Under the pieces are notes generated by a model. The model made no database searches and was not told the DNA's origin. It saw nothing but the letters and a program-made list of their open reading frames with translations. Below, in pieces: positions 20,531 to 31,115 of a stretch of DNA of 64,000 nucleotides; the first letter of the stretch is position 1; each line of letters begins with the position of its first letter. The position numbers and the translations under genes are program-made. This DNA comes from Gracilaria gracilis (Eukaryota; Rhodophyta; Florideophyceae; Gracilariales; Gracilariaceae). The DNA lies in the NCBI GenBank assembly GCA_030374805.1, contig JARGSG010000028.1, positions 620,001-684,000 of the forward strand, written 5' to 3'.

Positions 20531-21410
20531 TCAATTATGGCTTGGTGCAGAACGTTTCTGCTCAAAGAAACGCTCTCTCACCAGAAAGGCCAACACTCTA
20601 ACGGGCCATTTTCTAACAATACTAGAAACGGATTTTTCCTGGCGTTCACGACTTGGAGGTAGACACAAGCGTCTTGACAAGTTTCTCTTAGGGCATCTGA
20701 GAAGGTAGTGGTCCACAACATTCAGAACACCAGGCCTACAGTTACAAACCAGCTTCTTTCCAAATAAATGAGATCCAAGAGGGTGCAAACTTGGTGTATG
20801 TCCCACATACATCTGTGCCAAAGCTGTTTCTGCTTCTCTTAGAGTAAGAATATTCTCAAACTCGTCTGGTAACTCCGAAATGAGCGATACTGAATTCCTC
20901 GTAGTCGAGACCCTCCTTCTTACTTCTGAAAGATCTATAGGAACTCTTATCTGTTCACATAATGGGATCTTCAATGCTTCTTTCGCCATGGTATCTACTA
21001 GCTCGTTCTTCAAAATTCCACAATGACTTGGCACCCAAAGTATATGAACAGGACATAAAACACTCAGTTCAGACAGCAATTTAGAAAGCTGCTGGACAGT
21101 GTTCGATTGTTGTCGAACTGGCGTCTGCAGATTTTCCATAACGCTTTGGGAATCAGTAACAATCCTGTGAAAAAGTATAACAGGCTCATGTCCTTCCCTC
21201 CCACAAGTCAATGTGGTGTTTACCCTGCCGCGAAGCGCATCCTGTGCGTTCGGCAGTTTGTTTCGCAATGGATGTTTAAGACGTTTGAAACTCCCCTGTA
21301 CGCTATGCCAACACATTCTTCAGTTTTCTTTGGGACGCCACCCCAAAAATCATTTTCATGGGACAGTGGAATGGATGCGAAGAGCAAAGGAGCTCTGGAG
21401 GAGATCATAT
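20531..21410 (-). mobile_element. LINE remnant: RNase H domain and C-terminal zinc-finger-like tail
   Basis: An open frame of 261 codons (20531-21316) with the RNase H signature of I/Jockey-like non-LTR elements: FHRIVTDSQSVMENL, then HILWVPSHCGILKNELVDTMAKEA, the pattern TDS...L / W.PGH.G..GNE.AD..AK. The active-site glutamate region is not clear. The C-terminal part has CNCRPGVLNVVDHYLLRCP, resembling the C..C..H....C motif after RNase H in such elements. Upstream sequence in another frame (to about 21410) reads FWGGVPKKTEECVGIAYRGVSN and seems to continue the same protein, so at least one frameshift separates them. No reverse transcriptase is present: a 5'-truncated, dead copy, as is usual for LINEs. 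Confidence 0.75.
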
Positions 21411-21690
21411 TATGTGTTTACCTGCCATGCACAGCCGTGAGGAGGCGGTTCGCATGCTCTGCCAACAGTAGCAGGTAAACATATCTGTGGCCCTATGAGT
21501 AAACTGTTGCGACGCTTGCGATAGCTTGTCATGTGACATATATACAGTAAGATATCTGTGGATCCAGCGGAACACCCTCTCGAGTTCAAATGGCGAGCTG
21601 CCAAGCGAGGTGCTCGTCATCCACAACAAAGGTCACAGATGTGACGGTGCTCTTCTCGTGGAACGTTGGCAGTTTTGGACAAATCGTCCT

Positions 21691-21910
21691 CAGTTCCGAC
21701 GACTGGATTGTTGAATGGATTCGTTGCTTTGACTGGATCATGATCTGTTCCATTCAAATGCATTCGTTTCTTTGAATGGATTTAGATCATGATCCAGTCA
21801 AATGCAGTCGGCGCTTTGAATGAATACAACTGTCAAAAGAACGACTCATTCAACTCGTGTCTCAGTCGTACCATTCAACTATTGACTGGCATTTGACTGC
21901 TGTTTGACTG
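21691..21910. repeat. hAT left terminal inverted repeat and subterminal array
   Basis: Starts with the 17-bp terminal repeat and continues with many short TTGAATGG, CATTCAA and TTGACTG words in both orientations up to about 21910. TGGATCATGATC and GATCATGATCCA near 21738 and 21787 form an additional inverted pair. Confidence 0.8.
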
Positions 21911-21939
21911 GTCTTCGAATGGCATTACCCCAGTCCGTC

Positions 21940-22545
21940 TTCGTGATCGATATGCAGCCGCCATCGATATGCAGCCGCCGTCTTCTGCGAGGTAATGAGA
22001 ACACTGTTCAGACTAAGGATATTTTGGTGCCTACTTCTGCAAACGAATTTGATGATGTTTATATTGTACTTGAGCTCATGCCTACTGATCTCGACAATGT
22101 GCTACGCCACAAGACCGACCGCAGTCTCTTCGCATTCAGTACCTCATGTTCCAGCATATGAGAGGCTTGTACTTTATACATTCTTTAGGCGTATTTCATC
22201 GTGACTTCAAGGCCACCAATATTCTCATCGCCCAAGAGTGTCCTTTGCGAATTTGACACTTTCGTCTCGCGCGTGCCAACTTCGACAAAGCACCCGAGAA
22301 GCCTCTATTGACCAATTACGTCGCAACTCGTACTACCGCGCTCCCGAACTGATCATGACAAGTACTCCACAGCCATCAATATCTGGTCGGCTGGCTGCAT
22401 TATGGCCGAGATGATTAACAATAACAAGCCTCTCTTTTCTGGAAAGGACAAGGACAATCAGCTCATCTTGAACACGCGAAAGACCTTTTACAAAATCGTG
22501 ATAAAAATGGTGGATATGATATCCCTGGTCATTTGGATACATTTG
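21940..22545 (+). pseudogene. MAP-kinase fragment captured inside the hAT element
   Basis: In successive frames the sequence reads RGNENTVQTKDILVPTSANE and FDDVYIVLELMPTDL (hinge region of MAP kinases), then YLMFQHMRGLYFIHSLGVFH and RDFKATNIL (catalytic loop; HRDLKPSNIL in the family), then [23 protein letters not shown] (activation loop ending in TxYVATR, here TNY), then [17 protein letters not shown] and [16 protein letters not shown]. The order and spacing follow ERK-type kinases. The N-lobe with the Gly-rich loop and the C-terminal third are missing, there are about three frame changes, and Leu of HRDL is Phe. It is dead. No intron is visible, so either the source gene lacks introns or the copy came through RNA. 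Orientation is opposite to the transposase. Confidence 0.8.
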
Positions 22546-22779
22546 CCAGCGCTATACGGAGTGTACAGGGAGGTATGTCACAGGTGCAAAACAGAGCGTC
22601 GTGAAGAGTCTCGAGATTGCGGCAGTTGAACTTTAGCCTTGAAGATAATTAGGCGACGGCCGGATGTGGGCGACGGGTGAGCAGTTAGAAAAACGAGGAA
22701 GGAAGGCGGGACAGCTGTGTAGTGAGAAGCACCAAAAAGTGGCGGGGGCGATGTTGACGACGCCTTCCTGCTCCAAGAC

Positions 22780-23660
22780 TGCGAGTGCCTCCGGGCATTT
22801 GTGCGCCGGCAAGTGGAAGCGTTGGCGCCAACGCAGCGCGTGCTACAGTGCGGCCGCGTGTAAAGCGCGCGCGCGCAGCTGGCGTCGCGCCGATTCGTGC
22901 CATAGAGCGCTTTGGCGCGCACCAAAACTGCGGCAGCGGCTGTTCGTTCACCCGTTGCGCGTCTGCGCACAACCGCCGAGCGCCACCATCGCCCGACTTC
23001 TTGCCGAGCCCGCCTTCTCGCCTCCCACGGCAAAGCCGCGACCCCTTCTCCCTTTCCCCTGCTCCCTTCCCCACCCACTCCTACCGCCCACTCCCCCACT
23101 ACGTCGGGTGCTTCCCCGCCCTCGACATGGCTGGACGCGAGCGAGTGCCCGTTGATCGCTTCGTCGATCATCGCTATCTGTTCATCAGGGCCCTCTCCCT
23201 TCGTTACGCTCCGCCGCCACCACCCCCCGTGCACCCGCCGTCGCATCAGCTCATGCCGGTTTCTCACCAGTCGACCGCAGTGTATCTTCATAAGAGGCAG
23301 TAGCAGCAGCAGAAGGAGCAACAGGAGCAACAGCAACATCACCACCACCATCAGCAACATAATTACCACCAACTTCGCCCCCACCTCTCAAGTCTCCAGT
23401 CATGCCACCTCGCACTCCCAATACGCCCCCGGTTTCGCCCCATGTTTCCTTGTCTTCTACGCAGTACGCCCTGCAGTCGGTCTAACAAAAGCGCAACACT
23501 GTCACTACACACATGTCAGTCTCCAGCATCGGGACACTCTGCCTCAGCATCTGCGCGATAAAGAAGTACAGGCAAACCTTGTCCAGCTTGCCGCTCAGCA
23601 GCATGTTTGTCTCATAGAGCGGCGGAAACGGGAGCGAGCCAAGAGAAACACCTTACAAGG
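22780..23660 (+). pseudogene. Captured promoter and 5' coding fragment of a host gene (inferred)
   Basis: From 22.8 to 22.93 kb the sequence is GCGC-dense like the promoters of host genes in this window and unlike the rest of the transposon. A Met at 23127 then opens MAGRERVPVDRFVDHRYLF, a Pro run (PPPPPPVHPPSH), a stop, and in the same frame Gln/His-rich low complexity (QQQKEQQEQQQHHHHHQQHN). In another frame near 23520-23640 the sequence reads RDTLPQHLRDKEVQANLVQL and ERRKRERAKR, helix-like and coding in appearance. I do not recognise the gene. The overlapping long open frames here are broken host sequence or GC-driven artefacts. It could belong to the same kinase gene, rearranged. Confidence 0.4.
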
Positions 23661-23702
23661 CTTTGAATCATGCGCATTCTTCATGAGTTCACGTTCACGC
23701 TA

Positions 23703-26027
23703 TTACATTTCAAGAAAGCCGGAAATGCTTGGAAGCTCTCCAGTGTTAATTGCGACGTTGAAAAGGTTCTCAGCGAACTCTTCATCTCCTGAAAACTGCT
23801 TGGGGATCCTCTCGCGCCAGTTTGGTTCACCTATCTCGGGAACATTGGATGGAATAACGTCGAAGTTAGTATTGAGGAATAAAGTCATGTCAACGAACGT
23901 TGCGTCCATTCGATTCCTTTTACCCGTCAGTAAAGCCCCCGCTGTTCCGAAGTCTCGTTCGACTTGAGCGGATGAGGCCGGGTGCCCTAGCACGCATTGT
24001 GCAACTTTCGACAGCAGTGGAAACTGCTCGATTTTCTTGGACCACCAACGCAAAAGCCCCTTCGTGGAGACCTCGCCTGAACGTATCCTTGTGGATGTCA
24101 GGTAGTTGTGCAGCTCAGCCGTAATTCTTTCATCCAACGTCGACGGAGCGGCTGTAGCAGCCTCGTCGTTATCTTCAAAGTCCTGAAAATTCCAGAGTCG
24201 GTGGGGGTTAGGTGTGTGCGCCGGAGCCAAATCTGCCGAGGATGGTGAAACATTGGGGGCTTCGAGGGGAGAAACGGAAGTGGAACCTATGCGAAAAGCA
24301 AGGTCTTGGACTCGTTCTCGTATTTTTTCCCTTCTCAATTGAGCTTCCTCGGATGGCATAATGTGGTCAAGACAAGCAAGTTTTCTGTAGGACGGATGGA
24401 AAAACACCTGCATTTCGAGCATCATGGAACGATTGCGGTTAGAGAATCTTTTCATCAAAGCCTCACGTAAAAATGAACGGGTCTCTTTAGATACTTCGCA
24501 CAAAGCCCCAGACTCCACTGTTCCGCAAACACGCAAGCATCCTGCATAATGTGACACAGAAGGATCAAAAAGAGAAAGTGGCTCAGTTAGATTCAATAGA
24601 GTCGTGTGTACGCGGCATAGGCTCAAGAAAGCATCGATCCCGGCTGGATATTGAGAAGATTGTGCTTGCCGAATGATCTCTGCAATCGGCAGCATCAGCG
24701 AAAACAGTTCCAACACTGCCTGTCTGTCATATAATAAAGGAAATTCACAAGCTTCGTGCAGTTCGTAGTGCCTTACTAGAACGTCCCATAGTTTAAGAAA
24801 TCTCTCCAGCATACGAACCGACGAAAGCCACCTGTGCGAAACATCCTGCAACAGCTTCAAAGGGCGCCCCTCTTGTAGGCTTTCGAACTTTGCCCGCAAT
24901 GACTCGCTCTTGTTCAGGTGTTCAATCACGCGTTTAACCTCTCTTAGGAGACTCCTGCAACGAGCGTTGCGTACCTGTTGCGCGTTAGCAGCGGTCCCAA
25001 ACCCTTCGACAAGCGCACAGTTCAACATGTGCGGAACGCACCATGTCCATGATCCTGGTAGTAAAACGGAACACAACCGCTTGACATCTGAGCCACTGTC
25101 AGACGTAGAGCCAGCAATGAAATCTACCGGAATATTAAATTCATTAATAATTTTTTGAAACCAAATATGAAGAACATCGGACATCCTCGTTGAGCCAACC
25201 AACGATGGCGCTGGACGAAAGTGCCGCACTGCCAGTAGAAACGATCTTAGCTTCCATGTAGCATCAATAAAATATACACGAACGCCAAAGAACTTGTCAG
25301 CAGACACGCGAGATTTCCATAGATCAACATTGAAATGGAAACAAGGCATGTTGCTTGTTTCAACCACCGACGTAATGCACTTTCTTGCCGCCTCTGTAGT
25401 TGCCATATATAGCTCCAGAACAAGCTTTTGAATGTGCTTCGACGATATCGCAGTGCAGAACTCGTCTCTCTGATCCAAGAGAGATATAAACGTTCGAAAC
25501 TCACTGCATTCCACTAAAGAAAATGGCAAGAGCTTCTTTATGATCAGTTTGACAAGATTCAGTTCATGATATCTGCGAGGATCAACCTTCGAAAACATCT
25601 GTCGCTGTTTCGTAATTTTGCTCTTACATCCTTCTTTTGAGCGCAATAATAACTTCGATCTGTCCGAAACAATACCGTGAACACATTTTACATGGTCTGA
25701 TATGTTGCTGATACTCTTCCCAATTTTTACCACACTAGTACATGTGTGCACTAGACAATGCCAATACTTGTCGTTGGGAGATTGGTTTTGTTGTACGACG
25801 ACTCCGGTGTCGTACATAATAGATCGATTTCGTCGAGTTGGGGGGAATGGTATTATGTGAAAACATTGCGGTGGAACAAAGCTTTGTAAGCGTTGGGGGT
25901 TGTAATGAGTTTCTGTGTTGGGAATGCTAGAAGATGTGGAGTTTGTGTTATGAAAAGAAGCGTTATCACTGAATGAAGTTCTTAGATTAGAGTTGTGATG
26001 TTGAGGAATTGGGGCTGGATCATTCAT
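23703..26027 (-). CDS. hAT transposase
   Basis: A 774-aa open frame. Near residues 88-117 there is a BED-like zinc-finger arrangement (WHCLVHTC, then ISDHVKCVH). The RNase H-like catalytic core shows the first aspartate in FHFNVDLWKSR (about 232), the second in STSDSGSDVKRLC (about 309) followed by the hAT-specific C-x2-H of WCVPHMLNCAL (about 326-336), and the glutamate in the C-terminal dimerisation domain HPASSAQVERDFGTAGALLT (about 688), with KRNRM and LNTNFD closing it. The order BED, DDE core interrupted by a helical insertion, hATC is that of hAT transposases of usual length (600-800 aa). All catalytic positions I can locate are present and the frame is open, so the protein may have been functional recently. 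It reads outward to the left from the right end of the element. Confidence 0.92.
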   Translation of the reverse strand: MNDPAPIPQHHNSNLRTSFSDNASFHNTNSTSSSIPNTETHYNPQRLQSFVPPQCFHIIPFPPTRRNRSIMYDTGVVVQQNQSPNDKYWHCLVHTCTSVVKIGKSISNISDHVKCVHGIVSDRSKLLLRSKEGCKSKITKQRQMFSKVDPRRYHELNLVKLIIKKLLPFSLVECSEFRTFISLLDQRDEFCTAISSKHIQKLVLELYMATTEAARKCITSVVETSNMPCFHFNVDLWKSRVSADKFFGVRVYFIDATWKLRSFLLAVRHFRPAPSLVGSTRMSDVLHIWFQKIINEFNIPVDFIAGSTSDSGSDVKRLCSVLLPGSWTWCVPHMLNCALVEGFGTAANAQQVRNARCRSLLREVKRVIEHLNKSESLRAKFESLQEGRPLKLLQDVSHRWLSSVRMLERFLKLWDVLVRHYELHEACEFPLLYDRQAVLELFSLMLPIAEIIRQAQSSQYPAGIDAFLSLCRVHTTLLNLTEPLSLFDPSVSHYAGCLRVCGTVESGALCEVSKETRSFLREALMKRFSNRNRSMMLEMQVFFHPSYRKLACLDHIMPSEEAQLRREKIRERVQDLAFRIGSTSVSPLEAPNVSPSSADLAPAHTPNPHRLWNFQDFEDNDEAATAAPSTLDERITAELHNYLTSTRIRSGEVSTKGLLRWWSKKIEQFPLLSKVAQCVLGHPASSAQVERDFGTAGALLTGKRNRMDATFVDMTLFLNTNFDVIPSNVPEIGEPNWRERIPKQFSGDEEFAENLFNVAINTGELPSISGFLEM

Positions 26028-26039
26028 AGTGTTTCAGAA

Positions 26040-26389
26040 GAAATAGATCCAAGCGGAAGTACACCTCTTTGAATGTGGGTTCATGCCATTTTCAAGGGTC
26101 CCCGCCGTCCGAGCCGGCTGCAAACATTCAAACAGCATTCAAAACTTTTGAATCTTTGCTTTTTGAATGCATTTGTTGTTTTGAATGGGGCTTTCGTTGA
26201 CCATTCAAAACTTTGAGTGGTGTTTGACAGGCTAGTTTAAAATACATTCGAATGCATTCAATTAAATTGACTGGGAGTTCAATTAGACCATTCGAATGGC
26301 AGTCAAAAAGCAGTCAAAGACTGTAAGCATTGAATTGAATGCCAATTTTTTTGAATAGCAGTCAACAGTCGTTCCAGTCGTCCGAACTG
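26040..26389. repeat. hAT right subterminal array and terminal inverted repeat
   Basis: About 300 bp packed with CATTCAAA / TTTGAATG and AGTCAAA words in both orientations, ending in the terminal repeat at 26373-26389. It lies immediately upstream of the transposase start codon and so probably holds its promoter too. Confidence 0.8.
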
Positions 26390-26642
26390 AGAAATCTTCC
26401 AACGCTGTTGACAGATATAACGGACCAAGGTGCAGGAGCGGTTCCATTCCGTTTGTCACAACCAGTAGCGAGCCACGACAGTCGCGTGAAGTCTAGACAC
26501 AGCAACGTATACACCGATGTCATATCCTGGATTGAGCGGACCCTCGAGTATGGAGCAGACACAACTGGAAACAGAGGAGGTCACGACTAAATTTGGCAAA
26601 ACGAGGCTCAAGTGTGATCAACTCGTTAACGCAGCCGGAAAT
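26390..26642. other. Flank between hAT and copia elements
   Basis: 253 bp with no recognised gene. One frame stays open across the hAT end and this flank (to about 26590), and another reads SSMEQTQLETEEVTTKFGKT before the copia insertion site. It may be part of a disrupted host gene, but no motif supports this. The last five bases (GAAAT) are the copia target duplication. Confidence 0.4.
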
Positions 26643-26736
26643 TGTCAATCAGCATTACAGTAGACACTCCACTAGATAAGCACCAGATGAGCGAGCTCAC
26701 GAAATAAACGGCTCCGGCCAGAGGTTCTTCTCCACA
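26643..26736 (+). repeat. Copia 5' LTR
   Basis: 94 bp from TGTCAATCAGCA to TTCTTCTCCACA. It is nearly identical to the right LTR except for an internal deletion and one or two base differences. Confidence 0.9.
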
Positions 26737-26753
26737 GGTTATGGGTCACACGC
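26737..26753 (+). promoter_or_regulatory. Copia primer-binding site, half-tRNA type
   Basis: GGTTATGGGTCACACGC directly follows the 5' LTR. Its reverse complement (GCGTGTGACCCATAACC) resembles the anticodon arm of initiator tRNA-Met (GCGUG..GGCCCAUAACC), not a tRNA 3' end. Copia of Drosophila is known to prime from such a cleaved half tRNA. Confidence 0.6.
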
Positions 26754-29700
26754 ACCCTCGCAAGACACAACACCACTCCAATCACACCTAACCACCACCG
26801 CCCCTCTCCCATTATCATCACGGACACCTACAACCGCCTCACCCGCCGTCTTCGACGGGAACTCAATCGTGAGACAGACGAACTCACCCAACATCTATAT
26901 TCCAACGCCATCACAACGGCAGAAGACCTCCATCAACCACAAGAAACAACACAATCTCCAAACATGGACAGCACCACATCGTCAGCAAGCTATCCAACAC
27001 TCCCAAGGCTCCATACGTCCAACTACTCTTTCTGGTACTTCGCTATTAAAAATCACGCCGAAACATTGGAAGCTTCCGATCACCTCAACACCAACCCACC
27101 CATTCCAATCGACCCCGCAGAGCACAAGGCATACACCCAGAAGAAAACGAAACTCACCACAGCAATACTCAGTAGCGTCCCGGCAGACATTCTCGGTCAA
27201 ATATTCGTACCCGACGATGATCCCACACCCCATGATCTCGTCACTCGGATATTGACCCACATCAATCAGTCCACAAAAGAAGACCACAAATTCTTAAAGA
27301 CCGAGGCCGAAAGCATCCTCTTTGCGGACGACACGAAAATCGCAGACTACATCAAGGAACACAAGGACGTTCGTCAGCGCATGCTGGCCGCCAAATATGC
27401 CAACATCAAGGATGAAACCACCACAGTCGAATTCCTAATCGAGGGACTCAAACGCAACCCAGCATTATCCACCATCGTCTTTCAATTCCTGGCCAACAAA
27501 CCCAATGACATAAAGGACTTCATCCGAAAATTCAAAGAACTCTATGGATATTCGCAAATAATGGCATCCGCATCAACCACTCCGCCACGTTCAGGCTTCA
27601 CCGGGGACTATGGAACCACACCCAACACTTCAAACTACAACCGAAATCAGTACGCACCCCGCCAACGTCGTGTATTCACAGGAAAACCATGCCAATTTCA
27701 CATCTCTCTCGGCATAGTACCACAACATTCAGACACAGAATGTCGAGATCGCCGCCACCCAAAGAACCGGACCCAACCCCCACAAGCAAATTACGCCATG
27801 TCTTGGCCACAAGAATACCCCCCACAATACATACCGCAGTACCAACAGCAGTACCAGCAGCAGCTCCCGGCACCACCAGGTTTCCACGTTCCCCAAACTT
27901 CCCCTCCACCACCACCAGTGGATATAACATCCGAGGCCGACACGGAAGTCACGGGTACGTTTATGCTCGACAGTGGCGCACACCCGACACACGTCACACA
28001 AGCAACACACCGAATGACCTTCCTAACCACACCCACTTTCACATCCACTGCAACACAACAGCAGAGCAAGTGCACCCACCATGGTACAATAACAATACTT
28101 CCCAAAAGGAATAGGCTCACACTGAGGAGCTACGCGGTCGCCAACAAGCATCTCAAGCACAACCTTCTCTCAGTCAAGGATCTCGCCACACGCTGTGGGC
28201 TAGTGGCATTCACAGGCAAAAACGGATACGTTATCGACACCAAACATGGAGACCCACACACAATAGCAACAGCACCATGGACTGGCCAACAATACGAGAT
28301 GAAAGCCTCCATAATACAACCCACATATGCGTACACATCCAGAACCCTTCCCCATAAACGTACCCGACGAACCAAGAAATCCATAGCACAGAACACCAAC
28401 CCGGTCGAACGGGCACCCCTGCCTGATACCAAGACACTTCCCATCGCCCGACAAAAACCTCAAACCCCACGAGTACCCATCCAACATCTTCACAACCCCA
28501 CCCAAACACTCAAACGAGCCAACGTGCAATTACAAATGCATGAATGGCATCTGAAACTCAATCATGCCAACGCTACCAAATTGGCCACCACGGCCAGACA
28601 CAGACTCATACCCACAATGCCCACCTCCCTCCCCTGGAACGCGCCTATAACATGCTCGGCATGTCACGACGCCAAACTCTACCCCGCCCCACACAAATCA
28701 ACGACCCACCATTACCCCACAGGAGCATATATTAGCTCCGACACATGCGGACCGGTGAAACCAACTTCCACACACGGCAACAACCACATCCTCATACTCA
28801 TTTGTGCCACCAGCAGATTTGCGTTCGCTCACTTCGTGAAGGATCGTAAGGACATTCCACAATACATCGACGAGACCTTACATCACATACACGACAAAAT
28901 GGGACACCCACTCACCGACTTCCGTAGCGACAACGCTAAAGAATACACATCATCGCGAATCCAGCAAATATATAAGCAACACAGAGTCACACACCACCTC
29001 CGCACTCCCCATCAGCCACAGGAGAACTCCATCGCAGAGCGTTTCAATCGAACAGTCATGGAGTCCGCACGAGCCCTCCTCAAAGCAGCCAACCTACCCG
29101 ACCAATACTGGGAAGATGCAGCCCGCGACACAGTATTCAAATACAACCTCATGCACCACAGCGCCATCAACACATCTCCCTACCAAATGTGGTACAGTAC
29201 CAATCCAGTACCCACAAGACTCTTCACGTTTGGACAGCTCGGAACCACACCAATCTATGCTCCCAAGTCAAAAATGGAGCGAAGAGCCCAAACGGTACGC
29301 TACATGTACGCAAACTCATTCACGCATGTCACAGTTCTGAACGTTCACACCAACAAATACCACACAATACGCATGAAAGACTTCCACCCATACCACAAAG
29401 CAACCGATCCCACTAATACCACCACGCACGCATTCAAAGCACAAGCAGCCACGAAGCAACAAGTTCCAACGGAAATCACAATCGGTACGGCACCCCCAGC
29501 AAATCTGAAACAAGCGCGCCAATACCCCGACGCTAAACAGTGGGAAACAGCCCACAACACAGAACTGCATAACCTGGACCAACACAACAGTATACAATGG
29601 CTATCCCGTAACTTCACCCCCCCGCCAGAAGCTATCATACCACTCATGATGGTATATAGATACAAACGGTCAGCGGAAGGTAACATCACCCAACGCAAAG

Positions 29701-30238
29701 CACGCTGCAACCTCAGAGGAGACCTTATGCAGCCAGGGCTCCACTTCAACCCAAAACATCGAACCACATACACAGCCGACAGGACAACACAGAGAATGCT
29801 CATTGCCCTACACGCCATACATCAACTTCCACTCGAACACTTTGACATCAAGTCCGCTTACCTCCATGAACAATACCAACACGACAAGCCGGTATACGTC
29901 CACCAGATGCCCAACTTCGACGGTTCGTATACACACAACAGTGACCACGGCCTACTCAAAGGCAATCTTTACGGCTCCCCCCCAGCCGCATATTATTACA
30001 ACCACGGTCTACAAACATTCCTATCCAGCATCAACTTCCAACAATCAGAACATGATCCCTGCCTCTACACAAAACAAACCTCCGAAGGATGGACAATTAT
30101 CAGCACCACGATCGACGATTTCCTAGTACTGGCGTCATCACAAGACCACATAGACAGACTCCACAAGCAACTACTCAGCAAATACAAAGTAAAACGTCTC
30201 GGGTCACCCACAAGAATACTGAATTGGACAGTCCGCAG

Positions 30239-31099
30239 TGTGGTGCAAAGCCCTCGACGGGAAACAACAAGCCGCGTCGCGGACGAGCACCTCAGGGTGT
30301 TCAGGCCCTGCTCCCTGTGAAGGGCAGTCGAGCGGCAGAACCCTCCGATAGGGCCAACACGAGCCGGGTGTAAGTCCGGGTGGCCCCGATCTGGGCGTGC
30401 AGTCGGAGGTGGAGGGGTGAAGAATCAGCTTTAGAAACCGACACTGTCGGACGAACCAATACGTATGGCAGTATCCAACCCAACGGAATGGGCAACGAGG
30501 GATCAACAAATGAGCCGCGCAGCGGAGCACTGACTCACGAGAGTGGGGCGGCAAGCCCAATACCAAAAGGGACAACCTGTATAACAGGGCGAAGCAGCAA
30601 GAGCCGTATGACGGAAGATGCACCAATGGTGACGGAAAAACAATAAAGAAATAGCCGTAACGACGGTCCAGAACTCCTCGATGGTAGAGGCGGTTGACAA
30701 GTCCGGATATGCGGCGACTTTCCCAAGAAGTGGGCTAGAGTCGGGCGCAAGCTGCGACAAGTCAGAGCCAAAGTCCTCCTTGAGGTTTACTTCCGTACAG
30801 TGGCGGCAAGTGCCGCCACTTATATAAGGCACTTGAAAATATCAAGTAAATATCTAAGTAACCGGCACTGCCGGCCATGACACTACACGTGGACTACCCG
30901 TGAGGGATTGCCACGGCGCACCCGACATCGGGCCATTGCAGACACACGTGTCTACAATTACTACCCTTCCTAGGCGCACCCCATAATGGGCATAATAAAC
31001 TAATAACTAGTCATATCTAGCGGTGGCGAGACCGGAAACGGATCAAACTCTTATGAAGAGCTGTAACGCGCATCCCCTGTAAAGGGCCATTGCACTACA
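30239..31099 (-). repeat. Gypsy LTR (3' LTR in element orientation)
   Basis: 861 bp, TGTGGTGCAAAG to TTGCACTACA on the plus strand. It contains a TATA box (TTATATAAG, near 30820-30828, read on the minus strand) next to a 10-bp-arm palindrome at 30799-30820, and eight short hairpins of the kind found all over this element. Near-identical to the other LTR. Confidence 0.95.
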
Positions 31100-31114
31100 T
31101 CTCCCCCTTCTCAG
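31100..31114 (-). promoter_or_regulatory. Gypsy polypurine tract
   Basis: On the minus strand TGAGAAGGGGGAGA abuts the 3' LTR, the position and composition of a plus-strand primer. The second gypsy element has the counterpart AGGAGGGGGAGA next to its LTR at 61069. Confidence 0.9.
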
Positions 31115-31115
31115 G

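Larger units (their letters stand above)
21691..26389 (-). mobile_element. hAT-superfamily DNA transposon carrying captured host sequence
   Basis: About 4.7 kb. The left end CAGTTCCGACGACTGGA (21691-21707) and the reverse complement of the right end, CAGTTCGGACGACTGGA (26373-26389), match at 16 of 17 positions: terminal inverted repeats of hAT size starting with CAG. Both ends are followed inward by about 200-350 bp of subterminal DNA dense in CATTCAA / TTGAATG and CAGTCAA words in both orientations, typical transposase-binding arrays. A transposase gene fills the right half on the minus strand. The 8-bp flanks (ATCGTCCT and AGAAATCT) do not match, so the target duplication has decayed or one end was rearranged. 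The left half holds a MAP-kinase fragment and a GC-rich promoter-like segment, neither of which belongs to a hAT element. Confidence 0.85.

Noticed and set aside
22912-23967. 351-codon frame in the left half of the hAT element
   Set aside because: Runs from a GC-rich promoter-like block through low-complexity DNA into the antisense of the transposase; not one protein.
30204-30832. Frames of about 60-140 codons inside the gypsy LTRs (repeated at 40985-41718)
   Set aside because: Identical in both LTRs because the LTRs are identical; no protein motif, and hairpin-rich sequence explains the composition.
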